A stretch of 16,555 nt of DNA. It comes from an uncultured Collinsella sp. (lineage in GTDB: Bacteria > Actinomycetota > Coriobacteriia > Coriobacteriales > Coriobacteriaceae). The stretch spans positions 1 through 16,555 of the forward strand of contig CABRIC010000041.1 in NCBI GenBank assembly GCA_902470905.1, read 5' to 3'. Positions 7,901 to 14,603 of the stretch are shown here, piece by piece (position 1 is the stretch's first letter; every line of letters starts with the position of its first letter). The position numbers and the translations under genes are program-made. The notes under the pieces were generated by a model that worked only from the letters and a program-made list of their open reading frames with translations, was not told the DNA's origin and did no database searches.

Positions 7901-8256
7901 CCATGTGGCGCTCCAACCGCGGCAAGACTGGGGACGATTCCTTTAGCGCGAGCGATATCGACATCGCGCAGATGTGCCTTGCCATCGATGCTCGCACGCC
8001 GGTCGACGAGCGCTCGGTGGAAAGTGGCCTGGGAATCTTCGAAGAGCTTGGTTTCTGTCGCGTTTCGGGGTTTGACGACACCCGTCGCATCGCGATGGCC
8101 GAAAACCCCGGCCGCGTGCAATTGAGCAGGTCAATTCGCTATTTGGAGGGCTTGCGCTCGCGCATGGAGTTCTCGGCTTTCCGGAGTTGGGCGCTCGATT
8201 CGTGCGCTTCTGATATGCTAGCCAAAGTTAACTGCCCGATCGTACCGCGGGCCTAG
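4969..8256 (+). CDS. recJ: RecJ single-strand exonuclease fused to a RecQ-like DEAH helicase
   Basis: One unbroken 1095-residue frame with two enzymes. Residues 1-570 are a complete RecJ: DHH motif I FGDFDVDGITS (D91, D93, D95), VTVDNGI, TDHH (D172-H174), GTVSDM (D237), the IPRLNAAGRM segment, a DHHA1 domain ending in GGHAG (418-422), and an OB-like part beginning PFGQGN. From about residue 600 comes a superfamily 2 helicase: Walker A MGTGRGKS (646-653), VYPLRALVADQ, TTPEFL, DEAH (752-755), TTATAT, and motif VI QMSGRAGRDG (929-938). The last 150 residues look like a winged helix; I see no four-cysteine RecQ zinc module and no HRDC domain. All catalytic residues of both halves seem intact. E. 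coli RecJ is 577 residues and works with separate RecQ in RecF-pathway end resection and fork processing. Start: ATG 4969 has GGGGGT at 4955-4960; the frame is open back to a GTG at 4924. Confidence 0.93.
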   Translation: MSSLKTTHRWAVAQQNPELEKELSAGLGIPGLVARIMVAHGITSIEEGQLFLTPSLDRDWADPLVIPGMVVVADRVERAIRSHERIAVFGDFDVDGITSTCLLTEALRSFGANVTPFIPHRFDEGYGLSRAALDRVNELAQPNLIVTVDNGIAAKEEVSYLESLGIDLVVTDHHEPSDQVPQGVPLTDPKLEDEGPSRELAGAGVALKLVQVLGERLGKPSYWRSLIEVAALGTVSDMMPLTPENRALVAEGIQQMRVTARPGYIALAALAKADLSTITADGLSFSLIPRLNAAGRMADPKLALDLLLARDPIEASALAAELEEINRQRREIEAELTRDAMAKVEETYDGGRAIVVGGEGWHEGVKGIVASRLTNRYHVPALLFSIEDGIARGSGRSVGKVNLFDAVERCSDLLIRRGGHAGAVGVTIEASKLDEFRRRLSAVLSELPADDFEDTDEVAATVDLSELNIETIEQISRLEPFGQGNKVPLLAAEGVTMCDRAVVGKTGEHMRFVVTDGAASVPAIMFRVPQIDKLINCDSAVDLVFEAVAEHWQGRVKPKLMVKDVLVRDTTAPSVDDPACELRRGVEPADVGLRLESRKRQTLAQLSYTELTRSLIHSFIGSNQPHRAQVEALDALADHQSVLAVMGTGRGKSLIFHVHAAREAVLRGRASIFVYPLRALVADQAYHLSSTMAALGIGVGVLTGETVEAARDDVFAGLASGRTGIVLTTPEFLSIHRDRFARSGRIGFVVIDEAHHAGLAKGGDRSAYLDMPDILKALGDPVVLATTATATAPVVAELARVLPITRTVVDETVRENLQLEDDRDLSSRENRLVSIVATGEKTVIYVNSRDQSVALAKTLRKRVPDCATRIAFYNAGLTRADRHRVEEAFRDGSLSCIVSTSAFGEGVNLPDIRHVVLYHMPFGGIEFNQMSGRAGRDGQPAVIHLLYSSRDARINERLLDCYAPERDELVTLYRALQTMWRSNRGKTGDDSFSASDIDIAQMCLAIDARTPVDERSVESGLGIFEELGFCRVSGFDDTRRIAMAENPGRVQLSRSIRYLEGLRSRMEFSAFRSWALDSCASDMLAKVNCPIVPRA

Positions 8257-8271
8257 GGGAAGGGGACCTCG

Positions 8272-10632
8272 ATGGATGCCGCAGCCCGTACCGCCCATGA
8301 TTCCACCCTCCAGCCTTTTTCGGAGATGGAGCACTATAAGCATGCCGATGAGCTGCCACCCGAGATTATGGCGGACAGCTACGACAAGCTGGAGCGCCTG
8401 TGCCTCAAATATATGAATGAGGACGACTTCTCTAAGGTGGAGCAGGCCTATTGCTTTGCTGCCGAGAAGCACTGCAACCAAAAGCGCCGCTCGGGCGAGA
8501 TGTACATTAACCATCCCGTCGAGGTGGCCATCATTTTGGCCGATCTCAAGATGGACTGCGATGTGGTGTGCGCCGCGCTGCTGCACGATACCGTCGAGGA
8601 TACCGAGACCTCGCTTGCCGATGTGTCAAGCCTGTTTGGCGATACGGTGGCCGAGCTCGTCGATGGCGTGACCAAGCTTACCAACATCGAAGTCGATAGC
8701 ATGGACGAGAAGCAGGCGCTTACGCTGCGCAAGATGTTCCTCGCTATGTCCAAGGACATCCGCGTCATTATCGTTAAGCTTGCCGACCGCCTGCATAACA
8801 TGCGCACCCTTGCAGCCCTGCGCGAGGACCGTCGCCTGTTTAAGGCTCGCGAGACCATGGACGTGTATGCGCCCCTGGCCGACCGTCTGGGCATGAGCTC
8901 TATCAAGTGGGAGCTCGAGGACCTGTCCTTCTTCTACCTGGAGCCCGATGCCTACCAGCGCATCGCGCGCATGGTGGCTGAGTCGCGCGAGGTTCGCGAG
9001 CGCTATCTGGCCGAGACTATCAAAACGCTCACCGATGAACTCAACCGCATTGGCCTGGAGGGCTTCCAGATCAACGGCCGCTCCAAGCACTATTGGTCCA
9101 TCTACCAAAAGATGAAGCGCAAGGGCAAGGAATTCTCCGAGATCTACGACCTGGTGGCACTGCGCGTCATCACGCATTCGGTGCGTGATTGCTACTCCAC
9201 GCTCGGCGCGGTGCATACGCTGTGGCACCCCATGCCCGGTCGCTTTAAAGACTATATCGCCATGCCCAAGGTCAATAACTACCAGTCGCTCCATACGACG
9301 GTTATCGGCCCCACGGCCCGCCCGCTCGAGATTCAGATTCGAACCTATGAGATGCATGAGCAGGCCGAGTACGGCATTGCCGCCCACTGGCTCTATAAGA
9401 AGTCAGGCGGATCGTCTGCGTCTAAGACCAATGATGCCCAGCGTCTGGACGACCAGATTAACTGGCTCAAGCACTCACTCGACTGGGCGGCGTCTGACGA
9501 GATCACCGATGCCAAGGAATACCTGCACTCGCTGAAGGTCGACTTGTTTGACCAGGAGATTTTTGTCTTTACGCCCAAGGGCGAAGTCATGGCGCTTCGT
9601 GCCGGCTCCACGCCGCTCGACTTTGCCTACGCCGTTCACACCGAGGTGGGCAACCACTGCGTCGGCGCTAAGATCAACGGTGCGGTGGCCCCGCTCACGC
9701 ACGAGATCAAGACGGGCGACCGTGTCGAGATCCTGACCAACAAGAGTTCCAAGCCGTCGCGTGATTGGCTCAAGATCGTTAAGACACCTTCCGCCAAGTC
9801 AAAGATCCGCCGTTACTTCGCCGCCGCGACCAAAGACGATGACGCTGCTGCCGGCCGCGATATACTGGCCAAGGACCTGCGCAAGCGCGGGTATGGCATC
9901 TCTACGCCGCGATCCACGCGTGCGCTCAACGCCGTGGCGGAGCAGTTTAACTTCAAGCAGCTCGAGGACCTGTTTGCCGCCGTCGGCGCCGGCAAGGTTG
10001 CCCCGCGCGCTGTGGGCAATAAGGTCGAGCAAATCTTGGACCCCAAGCCCGAGGAACAGCTCACCAAGGCCGAGGCTATCGCCGAGGTCGTGAAGCAGCC
10101 CGCTCGCGGCTCCAACCGCAAGCCGCAAAAGCGCGGCAAGAGCGCTAGTAACGGCATTATCGTCAAGGGTGAGAGCAACAGCGGTCTGCTGGTCCGCCTG
10201 GCGCATTGCTGCAATCCGGTGACGGGCGACGATATCGTCGGCTTCATCACGCGCGGTCGTGGCGTTTCGGTGCATCGCGCCAACTGCCCCAACGTCAAGG
10301 GTCTTATGGAACATCCCGAGCGCATGATCGATGTGGAGTGGGACGGCGCCGCCGACACCCTCTTCCAGGTCGAAATCGTGGTCGAGTGCCTGGACCGCAT
10401 GGGCCTGCTCAAGGATGTCACCATTGCCATTGGCGATGCGGGCGGCAATATCCTCTCTGCCGCCACGTCGACCAACCGCGAGGGTATTGCAACCCTGCGC
10501 TTTATGGTCGAGATCTCGGATGCGAGTGGTCTGGATCCGCTGCTGTCCTCTATCAGCAGCGTTGACTCGGTCTACGACGCTCGCCGTCTTATGCCCGGCG
10601 AAGGCGGAGCTCAGCTCAAGCGCCGTGTGTAG
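8272..10632 (+). CDS. relA: Bifunctional (p)ppGpp synthetase/hydrolase, RelA/SpoT (Rsh) family
   Basis: A full-length 786-residue Rel protein with domains in the usual order. The hydrolase HD domain keeps HPVEVA and HDTVEDT (H105, D106, E109, D110), so hydrolysis should be active. The synthetase domain has GRSKHYWSIYQKM (269 onward), the basic loop KMKRKGKEF typical of bifunctional enzymes, IYDLVALRV, and NYQSLHT (336-342). Then follow TGS (about 427-490, FTPKGEVMALR), a helical region, the conserved-cysteine domain (C646, C647, H668, C672) and a C-terminal ACT domain (about 700-786). It makes and degrades the stringent-response alarmone on starved ribosomes. ATG 8272 has AGGGGA five bases upstream and lies 15 bases after recJ, so the two are likely co-transcribed. 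The symbol relA is used in the broad sense (rel/rsh). Confidence 0.96.
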   Translation: MDAAARTAHDSTLQPFSEMEHYKHADELPPEIMADSYDKLERLCLKYMNEDDFSKVEQAYCFAAEKHCNQKRRSGEMYINHPVEVAIILADLKMDCDVVCAALLHDTVEDTETSLADVSSLFGDTVAELVDGVTKLTNIEVDSMDEKQALTLRKMFLAMSKDIRVIIVKLADRLHNMRTLAALREDRRLFKARETMDVYAPLADRLGMSSIKWELEDLSFFYLEPDAYQRIARMVAESREVRERYLAETIKTLTDELNRIGLEGFQINGRSKHYWSIYQKMKRKGKEFSEIYDLVALRVITHSVRDCYSTLGAVHTLWHPMPGRFKDYIAMPKVNNYQSLHTTVIGPTARPLEIQIRTYEMHEQAEYGIAAHWLYKKSGGSSASKTNDAQRLDDQINWLKHSLDWAASDEITDAKEYLHSLKVDLFDQEIFVFTPKGEVMALRAGSTPLDFAYAVHTEVGNHCVGAKINGAVAPLTHEIKTGDRVEILTNKSSKPSRDWLKIVKTPSAKSKIRRYFAAATKDDDAAAGRDILAKDLRKRGYGISTPRSTRALNAVAEQFNFKQLEDLFAAVGAGKVAPRAVGNKVEQILDPKPEEQLTKAEAIAEVVKQPARGSNRKPQKRGKSASNGIIVKGESNSGLLVRLAHCCNPVTGDDIVGFITRGRGVSVHRANCPNVKGLMEHPERMIDVEWDGAADTLFQVEIVVECLDRMGLLKDVTIAIGDAGGNILSAATSTNREGIATLRFMVEISDASGLDPLLSSISSVDSVYDARRLMPGEGGAQLKRRV

Positions 10633-10665
10633 GTGCGAGAGCCTCTCAGCATCATAGATATTGGT

Positions 10666-10704
10666 TACGTTCGAGGCATCGTTTGGTGCCTCGAACGTAT
10701 TTTA
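10666..10704 (+). terminator. Hairpin between rel and the MBL-fold gene, terminator-like
   Basis: A perfect 13-bp stem (10666-10678 with 10687-10699) with an eight-base loop, followed by the short T-rich tail TTTT at 10700-10703. The GGAGG ribosome site of the next gene starts four bases later. It could end most rel transcripts or regulate read-through into the downstream gene; the T tract is short for an efficient terminator. Confidence 0.6.
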
Positions 10705-10720
10705 GAAGGAGGGTATGCGC

Positions 10721-11404
10721 ATGGGCGATATGACTTTGGACCTGACACCCCGAGGTGCGGCTTCGATTGAGGCGCTCGTCAACGGCCCCATTCAGACCAA
10801 CAGTTACGCCGTGATTTCGAATGACGAGTGCTTAATCGTCGATCCGGCGTGGGAGGGCGAGTGTCTTGTGGAGCATATCCGCACCGCGCATCCCGAGGTG
10901 CGCGTACTCGGCTCTGTCTGCACGCACGGTCATGCCGACCATGTTGGCGGGGTTGCCGGGGTTCGAGCTGTCGTTGGCGACAGCGCGCTATATGAGTTGT
11001 GCGCTAAGGACGTGACGGTACCTCGCGCAAATATCGAGGAGCAGCGCGCCATGTGGGGTATCGAGACACCCGATCCGGGTGAACCGACGCGCCTGCTCGC
11101 CGAGGGCGATACAATCGAGGTGGGCGATATCTGCCTGCAGGTGATCGAGACGCCAGGGCATACGCCGGGTGGCATTGTCTTGTTCGCCGCCACCGAGCAG
11201 GGAAGCATCGCCTTTGTTGGCGACACGCTGTTCCCAGGCAGCCACGGCCGCACCGATCTTGCCGGTGGCGACGAGACGGCGATTCTGCGCTCGCTCTCCA
11301 AGCTCGCCCGGCTTCTCCCGCCCGATACCGTTTGCCTAACCGGCCATGGCGATTCGACCACGATGGCGCGCGAACTTATGCAGAACCCGTTTATGCAGAT
11401 GTAG
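10721..11404 (+). CDS. MBL-fold metallohydrolase (glyoxalase II-like)
   Basis: A 227-residue metallo-beta-lactamase-fold protein. The zinc ligands are all visible: THGHADH (H69, H71, D73, H74), GHTPGG (H147), GDTLF (D168) and the final TGHGD (H209), with the GSHGRTD segment typical of glyoxalase II-like single-domain hydrolases. I chose ATG 10721 because the strong AAGGAGGG (10706-10713) is eight bases from it and only a base or two from the earlier ATG at 10715. It lacks the C-terminal helical domain of true glyoxalase II, so the substrate is open (thioester or another hydrolysable metabolite). Such genes often sit next to relA in Gram-positive genomes. The gene starts 88 bases after rel, behind a hairpin. 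Confidence 0.87.
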   Translation: MGDMTLDLTPRGAASIEALVNGPIQTNSYAVISNDECLIVDPAWEGECLVEHIRTAHPEVRVLGSVCTHGHADHVGGVAGVRAVVGDSALYELCAKDVTVPRANIEEQRAMWGIETPDPGEPTRLLAEGDTIEVGDICLQVIETPGHTPGGIVLFAATEQGSIAFVGDTLFPGSHGRTDLAGGDETAILRSLSKLARLLPPDTVCLTGHGDSTTMARELMQNPFMQM

Positions 11405-11530
11405 GCTCGAAGCCGTCGTCCGAACCACGAAGACCGCTCAATCGTCAAGCTATTTTCCCCAGTGGGTCGATTCTGTGGGGCAAACGGTCAAAATTTGTCC
11501 AATCGGATGGTATTCGTGAACAAACGAACG

Positions 11531-11558
11531 TTTATGCTCGGGTATGTCGTGGTAAAAT
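11531..11558 (+). promoter_or_regulatory. Candidate promoter of fba
   Basis: TAAAAT at 11553-11558 with an upstream TG (11550-11551) forms an extended -10 box; a weak -35 (TTTATG, 11531-11536) is 16 bases upstream. A small dyad TTCGT-N6-ACGAA at 11513-11528 lies directly before the -35 and could be an operator. The 194-base gap before fba and its distinct codon bias agree with an independent promoter. Confidence 0.5.
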
Positions 11559-11598
11559 CTCAGGCGTTATCGGAGCAACCTTACAGGAGGTTTCTTTT

Positions 11599-12465
11599 AT
11601 GCTCGTCAACGCAGCAGACATGCTCAAGAAGGCCGAGGCCGGCAAGTACGGTCTCGGTGCCTTCAACACCAACAACCTCGAGTGGACCCTGGCTATTCTC
11701 CAGGCCGCCGAGGAGGCCAAGTCTCCGCTGATCCTTCAGTGCACCGCTGGTGCCGCTAAGTGGATGGGCGGTTTCAAGGTCTGCGCCGACATGGTCAAGG
11801 CTGCCGTCGAGGCCACGGGCGTTACCGTTCCCGTCGCCCTTCACCTCGATCACGGTTCTTACGAGGACTGCTTCAAGTGCATCGAGGCCGGCTTCACGTC
11901 CATCATGTATGACGGCTCTCACGAGGAGACCTTCCAGCTTAACCTCGATCGCACCAAGGAGCTCGTTGAGCTTGCCCACTCCAAGGGCATGTCCATCGAG
12001 GCCGAGGTCGGCGGCATCGGCGGCACCGAGGACGGCGTGACCTCCAGCGGCGAGCTCGCTGATCCTGCTGAGTGCAAGCAGATTGCTGACCTGGGCGTCG
12101 ACTTCCTCGCCTGCGGTATCGGCAACATCCACGGCGTGTACCCTGCCGACTGGGCTGGCCTTTCCTTCGAGCGCCTGGGCGAGATCAAGGCCCAGACCGG
12201 CGACCTGCCCCTCGTCCTGCACGGTGGCACCGGCATCCCCGAGGATCAGATCAAGAAGGCCATTTCCCTGGGCATCTCCAAGATTAACGTCAACACCGAT
12301 CTGCAGCTCGTCTTCGCCAAGGGCGTCCGCGAGTACATCGAGGCTGGCAAGGATCAGCAGGGCAAGGGCTTCGACCCCCGCAAGCTCCTCAAGCCTGGTC
12401 GCGACAACATTGTTGCTCGCACCAAGGAGCTCATGGAGGAGTTTGGCTCCGTCAACAAGGCGTAA
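11599..12465 (+). CDS. fba: Class II fructose-bisphosphate aldolase
   Basis: A 288-residue zinc-dependent aldolase that splits fructose 1,6-bisphosphate into glyceraldehyde 3-phosphate and dihydroxyacetone phosphate in glycolysis and runs in reverse in gluconeogenesis. Visible motifs are GAFNTNN at the N-terminus, HLDHG (82-86, with catalytic D84 and zinc ligand H85), MYDGSH, the EVGGIGGTEDG loop, NIHG (H178), LHGGTG (H208) and KINVNTD for phosphate binding. The length matches the shorter FbaA/GatY-type class II group. ATG 11599 follows AGGAGG (11585-11590) at eight bases; the frame is open 89 codons further upstream but that part is not aldolase-like. Codon choice is strongly biased to C-ending codons, unlike neighbouring genes, which suggests very high expression. 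A tagatose-bisphosphate aldolase cannot be excluded, but the glycolytic role is most likely. Confidence 0.95.
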   Translation: MLVNAADMLKKAEAGKYGLGAFNTNNLEWTLAILQAAEEAKSPLILQCTAGAAKWMGGFKVCADMVKAAVEATGVTVPVALHLDHGSYEDCFKCIEAGFTSIMYDGSHEETFQLNLDRTKELVELAHSKGMSIEAEVGGIGGTEDGVTSSGELADPAECKQIADLGVDFLACGIGNIHGVYPADWAGLSFERLGEIKAQTGDLPLVLHGGTGIPEDQIKKAISLGISKINVNTDLQLVFAKGVREYIEAGKDQQGKGFDPRKLLKPGRDNIVARTKELMEEFGSVNKA

Positions 12466-12485
12466 GCGTCGCTAAACTTCCCGCC

Positions 12486-12580
12486 GGAAGCCCCGTCCCC
12501 CTACACTGTTTCCTTTGCGCTCACCTGGCTTCGCCAGAAGTCGCGCCAAGGAAATAGTTCCGGGGGACGGGGCTTCCTTC
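12486..12580 (+). terminator. Large composite hairpin after fba, probable terminator
   Basis: A perfect 16-bp GC-rich outer stem (12486-12501 with 12562-12577), an inner imperfect stem (12505-12520 with 12543-12558, two mismatched or wobble positions), and an apical CTGGC-TTC-GCCAG hairpin (12525-12537). The whole folds about 92 bases into one long stem. The following sequence (TTCGTTTAA) is only moderately T-rich. It starts about 20 bases after the fba stop. Confidence 0.6.
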
Positions 12581-12710
12581 GTTTAACGCCGCAGGGTTAC
12601 GAGGCTGAATTAAGATGGCTACTGGCTTCGCCAGAAGTCGCGCGACGGAATCAGCTCCGGGGAAACGGGGCCTCCTTCGTTAACTCGCTACAGGGTTACT
12701 GGGCTGAATT
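12525..12710. repeat. Imperfect tandem repeat of about 97 bases downstream of fba
   Basis: Copy 1 (12525-12611) and copy 2 (12622-12710) share CTGGCTTCGCCAGAAGTCGC at their starts, then CTCCGGGG/TTCCGGGG, ACGGGGC, CCTTCGTT, CAGGGTTAC and CTGAATT in the same order, with substitutions and small indels between. The start-to-start distance is 97 bases. Copy 1 forms the right half of the large hairpin; copy 2 has lost most of the matching left half. No coding potential is seen in the 353-base gap between fba and the next gene; the repeat and hairpin fill most of it. Confidence 0.75.
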
Positions 12711-12753
12711 CATTTTTTATAGGTACCGTTTATCGGTGTTGAGAGTTCCTTTA

Positions 12754-12783
12754 TTGGGGCTTTCTTTTTTATCTCGCTACAAT
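12754..12783 (+). promoter_or_regulatory. Candidate promoter of the transglutaminase-like gene
   Basis: TACAAT at 12778-12783 and TTGGGG at 12754-12759 with an 18-base spacer, 36 bases before the chosen start codon. The surrounding region is T-rich and clearly lower in GC than the flanking genes, as expected of a promoter. Confidence 0.5.
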
Positions 12784-12818
12784 GGACTTCAAGCGTTCTA
12801 GTGACTTGGAGTTTTGGT

Positions 12819-14252
12819 ATGGCTGTTATTAATGTGCTGCCTTCGGATGGGAAGGTTATTGACGAGGGTCCTGTTGGTTGCTCTGTTGATGTTTGCAATG
12901 ATGACTTCCGTTTTCTAGATGTTGGCTTGCCACCCGAGATTCTGCGTTTAAAGGACGCGGGGTATCTTTCGCAGGCTATTGAGGCTTGCGACCGCCTACT
13001 TGCCCAAGATCCCGATCCCTCGCTTGCTGCCTGCGTTCGTGCCGAGCGGTATCGCATGCTTGAGACGCCGCTTCATTTTTCGGTGTCGCGCGATCGGGCT
13101 ATTGCGATGATTCGCGAGGAGTGGCCTGAGTTTACCGAGGAGCAGTTTGACGATCTGATTGACCGTAAGCGTATTGACTGGCGCTTTATCGATGGCGAGC
13201 TGTTCGTTCTCGACAACTTCCTCGATTCGCTTCGCGTATATCCCAAAGAGGTTCCCGGCATGCGTCCCGATCCTACGGACGGAATTGCACTGCGCAACGA
13301 GATGCTCAAGGAGATGGAGTCACAAAACGGATTGACTCGCGTTATTACGCTTAAGGCGTCCTTGTCTGTCCCCGGCGCTCTAGAGGGGGAGACCGTTCGC
13401 GCTTGGCTTCCCGTAGCCGCCACCTGCCGCCAACAGTCTCAGGTCGAGATTCTCGACATGACGCCGGAGGGTGCTGTTGCTCCCGCGAACGCTTCGGCGC
13501 GTACCGCCTCGTGGTCTTCTTCGAGTGAGCGCTCATTCTCGGTGACTTATCGTTATCACATCGATGCTGCTTATTGTGATGTCTACGGTGGCACACTTCC
13601 GGTTCATCCGCGTATGGACGCGCCTCTGCCCGAGGATATTTCCGAGGACCGTCCGCACATTGCATTCACGCCGTATCTGCAGCAGCTGACGGCCGGTGTT
13701 GTTGGCGGACTCGAGGATCCGCTCGATCGCGCCCGTGCTATCTATGATTACCTGACGCAGTATATCGACTATCGCTATCAGCCGCCGTACTTGCTTTTGG
13801 GATCTATTGCCGATGACTGCGCGCATTCGCTCCGCGGCGATTGCGGCGTTATGGCGCTCACGTTTATCACCATGTGCCGTATTGCCGGTGTGCCCGCCCG
13901 TTGGCAGAGCGGCCTGTATGTTGCGCCCGATTCGGTGGGGTCGCACGACTGGGCAGAGTTCTATACGCCGCAGACCGGTTGGCTCAACGCCGACGTGTCA
14001 TTTGGATCTTCTGCTCGCAGGATGGGGGAGGAGTGGCGCCGCCGTCACTACTTTGGCAATCTCGACCCGTGGCGTATGGTGGCTAACAATCGATTCCAGG
14101 CAGAGTTTGAGACCTCTTTCGACGGCATGCGCGAGGACCCTTACGATAACCAGATGGGTGAGGCTTCGGTCGACGGTCGCGGATGCCGTCAGCGCGAGAT
14201 GCTCCGCACGGTCGAACTCATCGAAATGCTCGAAGTTCCATTTTCGGACTAA
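12819..14252 (+). CDS. Transglutaminase-like domain protein, cytoplasmic
   Basis: A 477-residue soluble protein with no signal peptide or membrane segment. The C-terminal half holds a transglutaminase/cysteine-protease-like core: RGDCGVMALTF with nucleophile C342, GSHDWAEFY with H376, and GWLNADVSFG with D392, a complete Cys-His-Asp triad in the right order and spacing. The N-terminal 150 or so residues are helical with a short TPR-like stretch (around AGYLSQAIEACDRLL) and match nothing I recognise; a beta-rich middle region (about 165-265) resembles the domain often found before bacterial transglutaminase cores. ATG 12819 has GGAG at 12808-12811. Members act as peptidases, amidases or cross-linkers; the reaction here is unknown. 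T-ending codons are commoner than in fba, suggesting lower expression. It stands alone between a repeat region and a tRNA gene. Confidence 0.82.
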   Translation: MAVINVLPSDGKVIDEGPVGCSVDVCNDDFRFLDVGLPPEILRLKDAGYLSQAIEACDRLLAQDPDPSLAACVRAERYRMLETPLHFSVSRDRAIAMIREEWPEFTEEQFDDLIDRKRIDWRFIDGELFVLDNFLDSLRVYPKEVPGMRPDPTDGIALRNEMLKEMESQNGLTRVITLKASLSVPGALEGETVRAWLPVAATCRQQSQVEILDMTPEGAVAPANASARTASWSSSSERSFSVTYRYHIDAAYCDVYGGTLPVHPRMDAPLPEDISEDRPHIAFTPYLQQLTAGVVGGLEDPLDRARAIYDYLTQYIDYRYQPPYLLLGSIADDCAHSLRGDCGVMALTFITMCRIAGVPARWQSGLYVAPDSVGSHDWAEFYTPQTGWLNADVSFGSSARRMGEEWRRRHYFGNLDPWRMVANNRFQAEFETSFDGMREDPYDNQMGEASVDGRGCRQREMLRTVELIEMLEVPFSD

Positions 14253-14291
14253 TCGGTAGAAAGCTGTGATAAACTAACTCACGCATTGCGT

Positions 14292-14378
14292 GCCCGAGTG
14301 GCGGAATTGGCAGACGCAGTGGACTCAAAATCCACCGTTGGCAACAACGTGCGAGTTCGAGTCTCGCCTCGGGCACCA
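14292..14378 (+). tRNA. tRNA-Leu (anticodon CAA)
   Basis: An 87-base class II tRNA. The acceptor stem GCCCGAG (14292-14298) pairs with CTCGGGC (14368-14374), then discriminator A and encoded CCA (14376-14378). The anticodon loop CTCAAAA between TGGA and TCCA gives anticodon CAA at 14326-14328, reading UUG. A long variable arm follows and the T arm is GCGAG-TTCGAGT-CTCGC (14351-14367). A -10-like TAAACT lies at 14270-14275 just upstream. Confidence 0.96.
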
Positions 14379-14397
14379 TACATGCAAGTGAACGTTC

Positions 14398-14420
14398 AAG
14401 GGGGTTGCGGCCCCCTTTTT
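14398..14420 (+). terminator. Intrinsic terminator of tRNA-Leu
   Basis: Stem GGGGG (14400-14404) with CCCCC (14411-14415), loop TTGCGG, then T5 at 14416-14420; the AA before the stem extends pairing into the T tract. It lies 20 bases after the tRNA. Confidence 0.85.
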
Positions 14421-14539
14421 CGTGCCGGACTCGCGTGAGCGCGCGAAGCGTTAAGCAAACAGGCCTGCGGCCTGTTTGTAGCGGAGCGTGGCGAGGGCGC
14501 CACGCGCCCGAAGCCTGGGGCTTCGCGAAGCGAAGGCCC
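14421..14539. other. Hairpin-rich insert between the two tRNA-Leu 3'-end copies
   Basis: Three clear stems occur in 119 bases: a perfect 10-bp stem with a three-base loop (14456-14465 with 14469-14478), an 8-bp stem with a four-base loop (14486-14493 with 14498-14505), and GAAGCC-TGG-GGCTTC (14510-14524); a small CGCG-TGAG-CGCG is at 14432-14443. The 69-codon ORF crossing this area is not credible as a gene. Confidence 0.6.
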
Positions 14540-14603
14540 TTCGAGTCTCGCCTCGGTCACCATACATGCAAGCGAGCGTTCAAGGGGGTCAAGGCCCCTT
14601 TTT
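14540..14603 (+). pseudogene. Duplicated 3' fragment of tRNA-Leu with its terminator
   Basis: From 14540 the sequence repeats the intact tRNA-Leu from 14356 (T loop, T stem, 3' acceptor, CCA) and continues through the same downstream bases (ATACATGCAAG) and a second terminator. The acceptor strand reads CTCGGTC rather than CTCGGGC, and no 5' half, D arm or anticodon arm is present, so it is not a functional tRNA. The offset is 184 bases. The second terminator has AAGGGG (14582-14587) pairing with CCCCTT (14595-14600) and T5 at 14599-14603. Confidence 0.8.

Noticed and set aside
11332..11598. 89-codon N-terminal extension of fba
   Set aside because: It overlaps the end of the MBL-fold gene and the promoter candidate, and it does not resemble aldolase; AGGAGG supports the ATG at 11599.
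14540..14565. Second functional tRNA
   Set aside because: Only the T arm and 3' acceptor strand are present, and no matching 5' acceptor, D arm or anticodon arm occurs upstream in the insert.
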